64,000 nt of DNA. Source: Myxococcota bacterium (lineage in GTDB: Bacteria > Myxococcota_A > UBA9160 > UBA4427). Below are positions 33,826 through 42,752 of the stretch, in pieces. The notes under the pieces were generated by a model. The model had not been told where the DNA came from. It saw nothing but the letters and a program-made list of their open reading frames with translations, and did not search any database. The stretch covers positions 372,001 through 436,000 of the forward strand of contig JAWKRT010000003.1 in the NCBI GenBank assembly GCA_041389495.1, given 5' to 3'. Position 1 is the stretch's first letter. Each line of letters begins with the position of its first letter. A program made the position numbers and the translations under genes.

Positions 33826-34499
33826 TCGGGGCCCGACTCGACACGGGGCGGAACGAGACCGCGCGGCACGAAGCCGCGCCGAACGACGGAGCGCGGGCGG
33901 GCGCGAGCGACGCCGTCGCCGAGGGGCGCTCGCTCGCCGCGCGCATCCACCTCGCGGCGAGCGAGCTCGAGCGCGAGGCGGCGACGCCGCGCGTCGCGGC
34001 GATCGCCGCGCGCCTTCGCGACGCGACGCGCGAGCTCGCGGCGTGGTCCGCGTCGCTCGGTGTGCTCGCGCGGCGCGCGCCCGCGCGCCGCACCGCGCGC
34101 CTCGACACCGAGCTCCGCGCGCTGCACGCGCGCATCGCGCCGGTGCTGCGCGCCCGCGGCGTCCGGTGGAGCGCGCCGACGGGCGTGCCCGCGTCCTGTG
34201 GACTCGACGCCGGCGATCTCCGCCGCTGCCTGTGCGAGCTCGTGCGCGCCGGGGCGGCGGCGACGCCGGACGGCGGCCCGGTGTCGACCGACGTCGAGAT
34301 CGCGGACGGGACGCCGCGCCTGACGCTCGCGCTCGGGCTCGCGCCCGACGCGGCCGCGTCCGCGTTCGACGCGCCGGCCTGGCGCGCGCTCGCCGACGAG
34401 CTCGGCGCACTCGGCGCGCACCTCTCGCTCGATGCGGACGCCGCGCGCGCGCGGATCGCCTTTCCCGCGGAGGAGGTGTCGCCGTGCAGAGCGTCGTAG
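33822..34499 (+). CDS. Degenerate histidine-kinase-like protein
   Basis: A 225-residue cytoplasmic protein paired with the next regulator gene. The layout resembles a short NtrB/FlrB-type kinase core: a helical pair (about 38-80), then an ATPase-like fold in which DLRRCLCELVRAGAAATP stands where the N-box (NLxxNAxxA) should be. The phospho-acceptor motif HExxNPL and the Gly-rich G1 and G2 boxes are missing, so kinase activity is unlikely. The start is ATG 33822 in an ATGA overlap with the previous gene. The homology is my reading of faint patterns; other helical folds are possible. Confidence 0.5.
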   Translation: MIGARLDTGRNETARHEAAPNDGARAGASDAVAEGRSLAARIHLAASELEREAATPRVAAIAARLRDATRELAAWSASLGVLARRAPARRTARLDTELRALHARIAPVLRARGVRWSAPTGVPASCGLDAGDLRRCLCELVRAGAAATPDGGPVSTDVEIADGTPRLTLALGLAPDAAASAFDAPAWRALADELGALGAHLSLDADAARARIAFPAEEVSPCRAS

Positions 34500-35749
34500 T
34501 CGTCGCCGACTCGTTCGCACTCGCGCGCGAGGTCGCCGGCGCGCTCGAGCGCGCCGGCTATGCGGCGCGCGCGCGGGCGTGCACGCCGTCGGCCTGGGAC
34601 GAGCTCGCCGGCGAGCGCGTCGACGTCGCCGTGGTCGACGCGTCGGCGGCGCGACGGCTGCTCGATCGTCCGGCCGACGCGCTCCTCGGTGCGCCGCCGC
34701 TCGTCGCGATGCGCGCCGCCGGCGGCGAGCTCTCGATCGACGCGCTCTCGGCGCTGCGCGCGCACACGCGCGTCGAGCTCCTGCCGACGCCGTTCGGTGT
34801 CGACGAGCTCGAGGCGGGGGTCGCCGCTGCGCTGCGCGCGCGCCCGTCCGCGTCGTCGCCTCCGGAGTCCGACGTCGAGGAACGCCTGCGCGACGCGATC
34901 GAGGCCGCGGCGGCGACCGATGCGACGGTGCTCGTGCGCGGCGAGAACGGAAGCGGCACGAGCACGGTCGCGCGCGCCATCCACCGCGCGAGCCGCGGCG
35001 CGCAGGCGCCGTTCGTCGAAGTCGACGCGCGCACGGCGCGCGGGGCCGCCGGCTGCGCGCAGCTGCGCGCGGCGTTCGAGGAGGCGAGCGCGTCGGCGCG
35101 CGGTCGCGGCGCGCTCGCGATCGATCGGCTCGGCGAGCTCGACCCGCCGGTGCAGGCGGCGCTCGTCGCGCTGCTCGACGCGACGCCCGCCGGCGCCGGG
35201 CCGCGCTGGTTCGCGACGACGAGCCGCCCGCTCGCCGACGAGGTGCGCGCGGGCCGGCTGCGTCCCGAGATCGCCTATCGCTTCGAGATCGTGGTCGTCG
35301 ACGTGCCGCCGCTGCGCGCGCGTGCGGCTTCCTTCGAGCGCGTCGCGCGCGAGCTGCTCCGCGACGCCGCGCGCCGGATCGGCGTGCGCGAGCCCGAGCT
35401 CGGTACCGAGGCCGTCGCGGCGCTCGCGCGCCATCCGTTCCGGGGCAACCTCGTCGAGCTCGCCGCGCTGATGGAGCGCGCCGCGCTGCTGTTCGCGGGC
35501 CGCCCGGTCGACGCCGCGCAGCTCGTCGAGGGCGGGGCAACGCCGCCGCCCGCGTTCGTGGCATCGACGCTCGACCTCCGCGCGCTCGAGGAGGCGGCGA
35601 TCCGCCGCTCCCTCGCGCAGGAGGGCGGGAACCGCGTGCGCGCGGCCGAGGTGCTGGGCATCAGCGTCAAGACGCTGCGCAACAAGATCCAGCGCTACGG
35701 GCTCGCCGACGTCGGGCGCCCGATTCGACCCACCTCCATTCCAGGCTGA
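34484..35749 (+). CDS. Sigma-54 activator homologue that has lost ATPase and sigma-54 contact motifs
   Basis: A 421-residue protein with the NtrC layout: receiver (about 1-118), AAA+ (about 125-355), Fis-type helix-turn-helix (about 365-410). The receiver keeps Asp52 but has Thr102 in place of the conserved Lys. Walker A reads GENGSGTST, with Thr159 for the essential Lys. The GAFTGA loop region is deleted. Walker B reads AIDRL (Asp214-Arg215) instead of FLDEI. The helix-turn-helix is intact (NRVRAAEVLGISVKTLRNKIQRYGL). It probably binds flagellar promoter DNA without activating sigma-54, as a repressor, competitor or mixed-oligomer partner of the activator at 734. GTG 34484 follows GGAGGAGG and overlaps the upstream gene by 16 bases. 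Confidence 0.85.
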   Translation: MQSVVVVADSFALAREVAGALERAGYAARARACTPSAWDELAGERVDVAVVDASAARRLLDRPADALLGAPPLVAMRAAGGELSIDALSALRAHTRVELLPTPFGVDELEAGVAAALRARPSASSPPESDVEERLRDAIEAAAATDATVLVRGENGSGTSTVARAIHRASRGAQAPFVEVDARTARGAAGCAQLRAAFEEASASARGRGALAIDRLGELDPPVQAALVALLDATPAGAGPRWFATTSRPLADEVRAGRLRPEIAYRFEIVVVDVPPLRARAASFERVARELLRDAARRIGVREPELGTEAVAALARHPFRGNLVELAALMERAALLFAGRPVDAAQLVEGGATPPPAFVASTLDLRALEEAAIRRSLAQEGGNRVRAAEVLGISVKTLRNKIQRYGLADVGRPIRPTSIPG

Positions 35750-35765
35750 ACGTTTCGCGCTGAAC
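35749..35765 (+). promoter_or_regulatory. Flagellar 17-bp upstream element, copy E (weak)
   Basis: AACGTTTCGCGCTGAAC matches the consensus at 12 of 17 positions and lies 95 bp upstream of the flgB sigma-54 promoter, starting at the last base of the preceding stop codon. Confidence 0.4.
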
Positions 35766-35860
35766 GACGCGCGCCGCCGCGTGCCCGAGCCGCGGCGAGG
35801 CGCGCGCGCAAGTGTGCGGAATCGCGACGGTCCTCGTCGCCTCGGCGGACGCGGCGCGCG

Positions 35861-35876
35861 TGGCACGGCGCTTGCT
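35861..35876 (+). promoter_or_regulatory. Sigma-54 promoter of the flgB-fliK operon
   Basis: TGGCAC-GGCGC-TTGCT is a perfect consensus match. The start near 35887 leaves about 35 bases before the flgB ATG. With only short gaps to flgE, this promoter may drive 11 kb of genes. Confidence 0.9.
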
Positions 35877-35921
35877 CTCCCGCCCGGTGGTGCTTCCGCC
35901 GGGTGCGGAAGGAGGGCAGGC

Positions 35922-36314
35922 ATGGCGGACGGATCCGACGCGCGCGTGGGAACGCTCGACGGGCTCGAGCGGGCGATGCGCTTCCGCGTGGCGCGACAGG
36001 GCGTGCTCGCGGCGAACGTCGCGAACGCGGACACGCCGGGCTACCGGCGCACCGACCTCGCGTTCGACGCCGCGCTCGATCGCGCGTCGACGACGCGCCT
36101 CACCGACCCGCGCCATCTCGGCTCCGGCGTCGGGCCCGAACAGCAGTGGAAGGTCGAGCGCGAGGCCCGCAGCGACGCGCCCGACGGCAACGGCGTCGAC
36201 TTCGACCGCGAGGTCATCGCGCTGTCGCGCAACGCCGGCGCGTTCACCGAGGCCGCGAACGTCCACGGCCGCATCGTCGCGATGCTGCGCATGGCGATCC
36301 GGGGCGAGGCGTAG
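35922..36314 (+). CDS. flgB: Flagellar proximal rod protein FlgB
   Basis: A 130-residue protein with the rod motif QGVLAANVANADTPGYRR and the C-terminal NVHGRIVAMLRMAIRG, matching FlgB in size. ATG 35922 follows GGAAGGAGGGCAGGC. It lies downstream of the sigma-54 start, so the longer frame from 35781 is not used. Confidence 0.94.
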   Translation: MADGSDARVGTLDGLERAMRFRVARQGVLAANVANADTPGYRRTDLAFDAALDRASTTRLTDPRHLGSGVGPEQQWKVEREARSDAPDGNGVDFDREVIALSRNAGAFTEAANVHGRIVAMLRMAIRGEA

Positions 36315-36346
36315 GCCGCGTCGGACGCCGCAGGAGGGAGGGGCAG

Positions 36347-36772
36347 GTGAAGATCAACGACATCGTCGACGTGGCGGCCTCGGGCATCGCGGCCCAGCGC
36401 GCGCGGCTCTCGACGACCGCGTCGAACCTCGCGAACGCGAGCTCGACCCGCACCGCCGAGGGCGGCCCGTACCGCCGGCGCGACCCGGTGTTCGAGTCCG
36501 AGTCCGTGGGAGGCCCGTTCGCCGATCGGCTCGGCCGGCACGTCCAGGCCGTGCGGGTCGCGCGCATCGTCGAGGACGACCGGGCGCCCATCCAGCGCTT
36601 CGACCCGAGCCATCCCGATGCGAACGAGGACGGCTACGTGTCGCTTCCCAACGTGAGCCCCGTCGAGGAGCTCGCCAACATGATGTCGGCGATGCGGACG
36701 TACGAGGCCAACCTGCTCATGATGCGCAAGGTGCGCGAGATGGCGGACGCCGCCATGCAGCTCGGTCGTTAG
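36347..36772 (+). CDS. flgC: Flagellar proximal rod protein FlgC
   Basis: A 141-residue protein. SGIAAQRARLSTTASNLANASSTRTAEGGPYRRRDP is the FlgC N-terminus, and VEELANMMSAMRTYEANLLMM its C-terminal helix. The start is GTG 36347 after AGGAGGGAGGGGCAG. FlgB and FlgC build the proximal rod on FliE. Confidence 0.94.
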   Translation: MKINDIVDVAASGIAAQRARLSTTASNLANASSTRTAEGGPYRRRDPVFESESVGGPFADRLGRHVQAVRVARIVEDDRAPIQRFDPSHPDANEDGYVSLPNVSPVEELANMMSAMRTYEANLLMMRKVREMADAAMQLGR

Positions 36773-36777
36773 TCGCC

Positions 36778-37095
36778 ATGATCGACGAGCTGCGCAGTGG
36801 CCTCGCCTCGCTCTCGGATGCGCTCGGCACGAAGCGCGCCGGCGGGACGGACGACGCCGCGAAGGCGGCCGGCGGCGGCGCGCGCTTCGCGGACGCGCTC
36901 GGCGACGCGATCTCGAGCGCCGACCAGGATTTCAAGGCGGCCGAGGAAGAGGTCCGCCAGCTCGCCCAGGGCAAGGGCGACATCGTCGAGACGATGATCG
37001 GGATCACCCGCTCCGAGCTCTCGCTCGGGTTCGTCGTCCAGCTCCGCAACCGGGCGCTCGAGGCCTACCAGGAGATCATGCGGCTTCCGCTGTAG
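36778..37095 (+). CDS. fliE: MS-ring-rod junction protein FliE
   Basis: A 105-residue protein with FADALGDAISSADQDFKAAEE and the conserved end (SLGFVVQLRNRALEAYQEIMRLPL). FliE joins the FliF ring to the rod and is the first export substrate. ATG 36778 lies five bases after flgC and has no strong ribosome-binding site, suggesting coupling. Confidence 0.93.
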   Translation: MIDELRSGLASLSDALGTKRAGGTDDAAKAAGGGARFADALGDAISSADQDFKAAEEEVRQLAQGKGDIVETMIGITRSELSLGFVVQLRNRALEAYQEIMRLPL

Positions 37096-37103
37096 GGACG
37101 GTC

Positions 37104-38681
37104 ATGAACGAAGGCTTCCTCGACAATCTCTTGAAGCAGTTCGCGGCGATGACGACGGCGCAGAAGACGGCGCTCGGCGCGACCTTCGCGCTCTCGCTCG
37201 CCTTCTTCGGCTGGATCGCGAGCGGCGCGGCGTCCGGGTCCGAGCGGCTCCTCTACCGCGGCGTGCCGCAGGAGGAGGCGGCGAAGGTCGTCGACGCCCT
37301 GTCGGCCGAGCGCATCGCCTACCGGCTCGACGACGAGGGCACGAGCATCTACGTGCCTTCGCAGGACGTCCACCGCGCGCGCATCCGGCTCGCGGCGCGC
37401 GGGCTCCCGAACGGCGGCGGGCCGGGCTTCGAGCTGTTCGAGAAGAGCAGCTTCGGCGTCACCGACTTCGTGCAGCGCGTGAACTACCGACGCGCGCTGC
37501 AGGGCGAGCTCGCGCGCTCGATCGAGACGCTCGCGCCGGTCGACCGCGCGCGCGTGCAGATCGCGCTGCCCGAGCCGTCGCCCTTCGTGGGCGACCGCAA
37601 CCGCCAGCCGAGCGCGTCGATCGTCGTGCAGCTCGTGGCCGGTCGCGAGTTCTCGCCGAGCCAGATCAGCGGCGTCGTGCACCTCGTCGCCTCGAGCGTC
37701 GAAGGGCTCGACCCGCTCAACGTGACGCTCGTCGACGGCGCGGGTCGCATGCTCGCCCCGTCGGGCGACGGTCCGTTCGCCGACGGCGCGTCGGGCGGCG
37801 GGAACGTCTACGAGACGGATCTCGAGCGCTCGCTCGGCCGCCGCATCGAGGAGATCCTCTCTCGCACGGTCGGGCTCGGCCGCGTCGTCGCCCACGTCAA
37901 CGCGGATCTCGACTGGACGCGACGCGAGACGACCGAGGAGAAGTTCGACCCGAACTCGCAGGTCGAGCGCAGCGAGCAGCGCTCGACGGAGGAGTCGGCC
38001 GAGGGCGTCGCGCTCGCCGCGGGCGGCGTGCCCGGATCGGGCTCGAACCTCCCGGGCGGCAACGGCGGGGGCGGCGGCGGCGGCGACTCGGCGACGTCGA
38101 AGCAGACCACCGAGACGATCAACTACGAGATCAGCAAGACGGTGAGCCATTCGGTGTCGTCGGCCGCGGCGATCGAACGGCTCACGGTGGCGATCCTCGT
38201 CGACGGGAAGCCCGGCGCCGAGGGCGGCGAGTTCACGCCGTGGAGCGACGAGGAGCTCGGACGCTTCCGCGAGCTCGCGATGCAGGCCGTCGGCTTCAAC
38301 GAGCAGCGCGGCGACACGATCATGCTGACGTCGGCGCCCTTCCACACGATCCAGATCGAGGACGAGGAGGGCGGGTTCCTCTCGCCCGAGCTCTTCCCGC
38401 TCGTCGGGCAGGTGCTGCAGGGCGTGCTGCTGCTCGTCGCGCTGTTCCTGTTCGCGACGCTCGTCGTGCGGCCGCTCGCGGCGGCGCTCGTGCCGCCCGC
38501 GAACGCGCCGCTGCCCGAGGGCGTGCAGGAGGTGCTCGCGAAGCTCGCGGCCGGCGAGCCGCTCGACGGCGGCAAGGCGGGCGGTGAAGGCGCCGGCCTG
38601 CGCGACCAGCTCGCGGCCCTCACCGCCAACGCGGAGGGCGCGTCGGTCGACACGCTCCGCAGCTGGCTGCGGCAGAGCTGA
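37104..38681 (+). CDS. fliF: MS-ring protein FliF
   Basis: A 525-residue protein with two membrane helices (about 20-40 and 430-455). The periplasmic ring-building motifs include LLYRGVPQEEAAKVVDAL and FVQRVNYRRALQGELARSIETL. A Gly-rich linker lies near residues 310-330. The C-terminal tail binds FliG. FliF forms the base of the motor and houses the export gate. Its stop overlaps the fliG ATG by one base. Confidence 0.96.
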   Translation: MNEGFLDNLLKQFAAMTTAQKTALGATFALSLAFFGWIASGAASGSERLLYRGVPQEEAAKVVDALSAERIAYRLDDEGTSIYVPSQDVHRARIRLAARGLPNGGGPGFELFEKSSFGVTDFVQRVNYRRALQGELARSIETLAPVDRARVQIALPEPSPFVGDRNRQPSASIVVQLVAGREFSPSQISGVVHLVASSVEGLDPLNVTLVDGAGRMLAPSGDGPFADGASGGGNVYETDLERSLGRRIEEILSRTVGLGRVVAHVNADLDWTRRETTEEKFDPNSQVERSEQRSTEESAEGVALAAGGVPGSGSNLPGGNGGGGGGGDSATSKQTTETINYEISKTVSHSVSSAAAIERLTVAILVDGKPGAEGGEFTPWSDEELGRFRELAMQAVGFNEQRGDTIMLTSAPFHTIQIEDEEGGFLSPELFPLVGQVLQGVLLLVALFLFATLVVRPLAAALVPPANAPLPEGVQEVLAKLAAGEPLDGGKAGGEGAGLRDQLAALTANAEGASVDTLRSWLRQS

Positions 38682-39682
38682 TGGAGCTGCACAACCTCAC
38701 GGGGCCGGAGAAGGCCGCGATCCTGATCCTGTCGCTCCCGACGGAGGCCGCGAGCGCCTTCCTGTCGCAGCTCGAGGACGACGAGGTCGAGCGCATCATG
38801 ACGGCGGTCTCGCACATGGGCGAGGTGTCGGCCGGGCTGCAGCGGCGCGTCGTCGCCGACTTCCAGAAGACGCTCGCCGAGCAGAGTGGCAGCGTCGTCG
38901 GCGGGCGCGAGCGCGCCGTCGAGCTCGCGCATCGCACGCTCGGCGACGAGCGCGGCGACCGCATCATCGCCAACCTCGGCCGCGACGGAAGCGGCATCGA
39001 GTGGACGCTGCAGGCGTTCGAGCCCGACTTCATCGCCGAGACGCTCGCGAACGAGCACGCACAGACGATCGCGCTGATCCTGTCGCAGCTGCCGGCCGAG
39101 CGCGGCGCGGAGGTGATCGCCGCGCTGCCCGAGGCGCGCCGGCCCGAGGTCGTGCTGCGCATCGCCGACCTCGACGAGGTCGAGTCGAAGGTGATCGACG
39201 CGCTCGAGGAGAGCGTCGCCGAGATGTTCGGCGACCGCTTCGGGGCCGCCGCGCGCGTCGGCGGCGCGAACGTCGCGGCGCTGATGCTCAAGCGCGTGTC
39301 GTCGGCCGAGAGCGACCGCATCCTCGCGCTGCTCGAGTCCGAGAGCGCGGAGATCGCGAAGTCCATCCGCGGCCAGATGCTCACGTTCAACGACCTGGTC
39401 GACATCCCCGACCGCGGCTTCCAGATCCTGCTGCGCGAGGTCGCGTCGGAGGACCTGGTCGTCGCGCTCAAGACGGCGTCGGACGAGATGACGCGCAAGG
39501 TCTTCGCGAACGTCTCGTCGCGCGCGGGCAAGCAGCTGCGCGAGGAGCTCGAGCTCCTCGGTCCGATGAAGCTCTCCGAGGTCGAGGCGGTGCAGGAGCG
39601 CGTCATCGCGACGGTGCGCTCGCTCGCGGACGAGGGCGTGATCGAGCTGAACCTGGGGGACAGCGACGATGTCCTCGTTTGA
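38681..39682 (+). CDS. fliG: Motor switch protein FliG
   Basis: A 333-residue protein with the N-terminal FliF-binding domain (LTGPEKAAILILSLPTEAA), the middle armadillo part (EHAQTIALILSQLPAERGAEV) and the C-terminal torque domain (VDIPDRGFQILLREV), whose charged ridge contacts MotA. The length is standard. ATG 38681 overlaps the fliF stop, and fliH starts inside its end. Confidence 0.97.
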   Translation: MELHNLTGPEKAAILILSLPTEAASAFLSQLEDDEVERIMTAVSHMGEVSAGLQRRVVADFQKTLAEQSGSVVGGRERAVELAHRTLGDERGDRIIANLGRDGSGIEWTLQAFEPDFIAETLANEHAQTIALILSQLPAERGAEVIAALPEARRPEVVLRIADLDEVESKVIDALEESVAEMFGDRFGAAARVGGANVAALMLKRVSSAESDRILALLESESAEIAKSIRGQMLTFNDLVDIPDRGFQILLREVASEDLVVALKTASDEMTRKVFANVSSRAGKQLREELELLGPMKLSEVEAVQERVIATVRSLADEGVIELNLGDSDDVLV

Positions 39683-40334
39683 GCCGGTCGCGCTCGCGGG
39701 CCGCGATGCGACGGACTTCGTGCCGATCGCGCTCGGCGCGCGCGACGGCTTCGCGGGCGCCGGACTCTCGCGCGACGAGCGGCACGAGGCGCTCGAGCGG
39801 GCGCGCCGCGACGAGCTCGCCGCCGCCGTCGAACGCGCGCGCGCAGAAGGCGCGGAGGCGGCGCGCGCGGAGGATCGAGAGCCGTTCCGCGCGGCGCTCG
39901 CCGCGCTCGCCGAGCTGCGGCGCGACTACCTGGTGCAGAGCCGCGAGGGCATCGTCGAGCTCGCGCTCGCGATCGCCGAGCGCGTCGTGCGCCACGCGCT
40001 CGCCGAGCAGGCCGATCTGCTCGCCGCGTTCGTCGAGCACGCGGTGGCGACCGTCGCCGCGGACGGCCCGCTCGAGGTGCGCGTCTCGCCGATCGATTGC
40101 GAGCGGCTGCGCGCCGGCGAGGCGGACGACGCGGCGGTCGCGCGCGAGCGCGGCTACGTGCTCGTGGCGGATCCCGCGCTCGCGCGCGGCGACGTCGTCG
40201 TCGAGGGCGCGAGCTCCGAGCTCGACGGGCGCATCGAACGGCTGCTCGGGATCGTGCGCGCGAGCCTGCTCCCGGTGGATCGCGACGAGATCGAGCGCGG
40301 CGGCGCCGATGCGCCCGGCGGAGGCGCGCGATGA
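39669..40334 (+). CDS. fliH: Export ATPase stator FliH
   Basis: A 221-residue protein: a variable N-terminus, a helical stalk of repeated Ala/Glu/Arg heptads (about 35-90), and a V-ATPase-E-like C-terminal domain. FliH dimers bind FliI and tether it to FliN. ATG 39669 overlaps fliG by 14 bases. The end overlaps fliI in ATGA. Confidence 0.92.
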   Translation: MSSFEPVALAGRDATDFVPIALGARDGFAGAGLSRDERHEALERARRDELAAAVERARAEGAEAARAEDREPFRAALAALAELRRDYLVQSREGIVELALAIAERVVRHALAEQADLLAAFVEHAVATVAADGPLEVRVSPIDCERLRAGEADDAAVARERGYVLVADPALARGDVVVEGASSELDGRIERLLGIVRASLLPVDRDEIERGGADAPGGGAR

Positions 40335-41656
40335 CGGCCGACGCGGGCTTCGTCCGCGCGAGCGTCGCGCGCGTGCGGCGCAGCGAGCCCTTCCGCGCGA
40401 TCGGCCGCGTGCGCAGCTGCGTCGGCCCCGCGCTCGACGTCGTCGGTCTGCGCGCGGGCATCGGTGCGCGCTGCGCGGTCGAGGTCGCGGGCGCAGCTCC
40501 GATCGAGGCCGAGGTGATCGGCTTCCGCGACGACGCGTGCGTGCTGATGCCGCTCGCCGGCTGCGAGCGGCTCGCGCCCGGCGCGCGCGTGTGGGCGGCC
40601 TCGGAGGGCGACGGCGTGCCGACCGCGGATGCGTGCCTCGGGCGCGTGATCGACGCGCGCGGCCGCCCGCTCGACGGCGGCCCGCGGCTCGCGCTCGACC
40701 CGCTGCGCACGCTCGCGGCGCAGGTGGTGCCCGCGCTCGAGCGCGCGCCCATCCGCGAGCCGCTCGACGTCGGGGTGCGCTCCATCAACGGGCTGCTGTC
40801 GGTCGGGCGCGGCGCGCGGCTCGGTCTCTTCGCCGGCTCGGGCGTCGGCAAGTCGACGCTCCTCGGGCAGATCGCGCGCTACACGAGCGCCGATTGCAAC
40901 GTCATCGCGCTCGTCGGCGAGCGCGGGCGCGAGGTGCGCGAGTTCCTCGAGCGCGACCTCGGCGACGCGCTCGCGCACTCGATCGTCGTCGTCGCGACGG
41001 GCGACGAGGCGCCGCTCCTCCGCATCCGCGCCGCCCACCTCGCGTCGGCGCTCGCCGAGCAGCTTCGGCTCACGGGGCGGCACGTGCTGCTCCTCATGGA
41101 TTCGCTCACCCGCTTCAGCTTCGCCGTGCGCGAGATCGGCCTCGCCGCGGGCGAGCCGCCGACGACGCGGGGCTACACGCCGAGCGTCTTCCGCAGCCTG
41201 CCGCAGCTGCTCGAGCGCGCGGGCAACTTCGAGTGCGGCAGCATCACGGGGATCTACTCGGTGCTCGTCGACGGCGACGACATGAACGAGCCCGTCGCCG
41301 ACGCGGCGCGCTCGATCCTCGACGGTCACATCGTGCTCGCGCGCCGGCTCGCCGAGCGCGGCCAGTTCCCGCCCGTCGACGTGCTCGCGAGCGTCTCGCG
41401 CGTGATGAACGACGTCGTGTCGAGCGAGCACGCCGAGCTCGCGCGGCGCGCGCGCCGCGTGCTCGCCGACTACGCGGAGGCGGCGGATCTGATCTCGATC
41501 GGGGCCTATGTCGACGGCGCGAGCCCGGCGATCGACGAGGCGCGCGCGCGCATCGGGGCGGTCGAGCGGTTCCTGCGGCAGACGCCGGACGAGCGCGGCG
41601 AGTGGCAGCAGACGCTCGCGGCCCTCCGCGGCGTGTTCGGAGGGAGCGCGTCGTGA
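40331..41656 (+). CDS. fliI: Flagellum-specific ATP synthase FliI
   Basis: A 441-residue F1-beta-like ATPase. Walker A is GSGVGKST (169-176), Walker B is HVLLLMDSLTRF, and the family segment RGYTPSVFRSLPQLLERAG is present. FliI hexamers power substrate unloading at the export gate with FliH and FliJ. ATG 40331 overlaps fliH by four bases; its stop overlaps fliJ. Confidence 0.97.
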   Translation: MTADAGFVRASVARVRRSEPFRAIGRVRSCVGPALDVVGLRAGIGARCAVEVAGAAPIEAEVIGFRDDACVLMPLAGCERLAPGARVWAASEGDGVPTADACLGRVIDARGRPLDGGPRLALDPLRTLAAQVVPALERAPIREPLDVGVRSINGLLSVGRGARLGLFAGSGVGKSTLLGQIARYTSADCNVIALVGERGREVREFLERDLGDALAHSIVVVATGDEAPLLRIRAAHLASALAEQLRLTGRHVLLLMDSLTRFSFAVREIGLAAGEPPTTRGYTPSVFRSLPQLLERAGNFECGSITGIYSVLVDGDDMNEPVADAARSILDGHIVLARRLAERGQFPPVDVLASVSRVMNDVVSSEHAELARRARRVLADYAEAADLISIGAYVDGASPAIDEARARIGAVERFLRQTPDERGEWQQTLAALRGVFGGSAS

Positions 41657-42108
41657 AGCGGTTCCGATTCCGCCTCGGCAGCGTGCTGCGGGTGCGCCGC
41701 ATCGAGCGCGACCGCGCGCGCGCGGCGCTCGCCGCGAGCGTCGCGCGCTGCCGCGGGCTCGAGGCCGCGTGCGCGCGCGAGCGCGCCGCGACGGCGGGCG
41801 CGATCGACGGCCTGGCGCGCGCGCTCGGCGCGGGCCTGCGCGGGCGCGACGTCGCGATCGCGGCGATGGGGGCCGATCACGGCGTGCGCGAGGGAGAACG
41901 CGCGGCGCTCGAGCTCGCGCGCGAGCGCGCACGCGAGCGCGAGCTGCGCGGCGAGCTCGTGGCGGCGGAGGCGCGCGTGCGCGGGCTCGAGCGCCTGCGC
42001 GAGCGCGCGCTCGAGGCGCACCGCGCCGAGGTCGCGCGCGCCGAGCAGAGCGCGCTCGACGAGGCCGCGGGCTTCGCGCGCCGCGCGCGTTCGCAGGAGG
42101 TCGCATGA
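41653..42108 (+). CDS. fliJ: Export ATPase central stalk FliJ
   Basis: A 151-residue protein, a single long antiparallel coiled coil beginning KRFRFRLGSVLRVRRIERD, the usual FliJ N-terminus. FliJ is the gamma-like stalk of the FliI hexamer and contacts FlhA. The start is GTG 41653 overlapping fliI. Arg/Ala-rich composition makes the primary sequence weak, but the position is standard. Confidence 0.9.
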   Translation: MKRFRFRLGSVLRVRRIERDRARAALAASVARCRGLEAACARERAATAGAIDGLARALGAGLRGRDVAIAAMGADHGVREGERAALELARERARERELRGELVAAEARVRGLERLRERALEAHRAEVARAEQSALDEAAGFARRARSQEVA

Positions 42109-42752
42109 CGGCGCGGCGCGCATCGGGGAGCGCGGCGCGCATGCGCGCGCGCGCGGTGCTCGCGGTCGCGTGCGCGGTGTCCGCGCTTTGCGCGTGGCCG
42201 CCGGTCGCGGGCGCGGAGCCGGCTGCCGTCGCGGGCGCGGGCGCGGGCGAAGCGAAGGAATACGCGCCGCAGACGCAGCGGCTGCTGCTCGAGATCGATC
42301 GCCGCGCGCGCGAGCTCGACGATCGCGAGTCGATGCTCGTGCAGCGCGAGCGCGCGCTCGCCGAGCTCGAGGCCGAGCTCGCCGCGCGCCTCGCGGAGTG
42401 GGACCGGCTGCGGGTCGGCATCGAGCGCCGCATCGACGAGCTCAAGGAGGGCATGGGCGATCGCGTCGCCGCGCTCTCGAAGACCTACGGATCGATGCCG
42501 CCGGAGCGCGCGGCGGACCTCGTGCGCGCACTCGAGCCCGACCTCGCGACCGCGGTCGTGACGCGCATGAAGAGCAAGCAGGCCGCGAAGGTGCTCGCCG
42601 CGTTGCCGCGCGATCGCGCGAAGGATCTCAGCCAGCGGATGGTGACGCCGCTCGTGCTCGACGACGTCGAGGAGGCCGCGGACGCGGCGCCCTCGAACGC
42701 GCCGCCGGTCGGCGCGCCTGCGCCGGCTTCGAAGGAAGGGAGCAAGCCATGA
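42105..42752 (+). CDS. motE: MotE-type stator chaperone (MgtE-N domain)
   Basis: A 215-residue protein with a signal-like hydrophobic N-terminus (about 13-38), a coiled coil (about 55-115) and an MgtE-N-type segment (SMPPERAADLVRALEPDLATAVVTRMKSKQAAKVLAAL), then a Pro/Ala tail. MotE proteins sit in the periplasm and assist MotB or motor assembly in deltaproteobacteria and relatives. The position between fliJ and fliK is typical. ATG 42105 overlaps fliJ by four bases. Confidence 0.87.
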   Translation: MTARRASGSAARMRARAVLAVACAVSALCAWPPVAGAEPAAVAGAGAGEAKEYAPQTQRLLLEIDRRARELDDRESMLVQRERALAELEAELAARLAEWDRLRVGIERRIDELKEGMGDRVAALSKTYGSMPPERAADLVRALEPDLATAVVTRMKSKQAAKVLAALPRDRAKDLSQRMVTPLVLDDVEEAADAAPSNAPPVGAPAPASKEGSKP

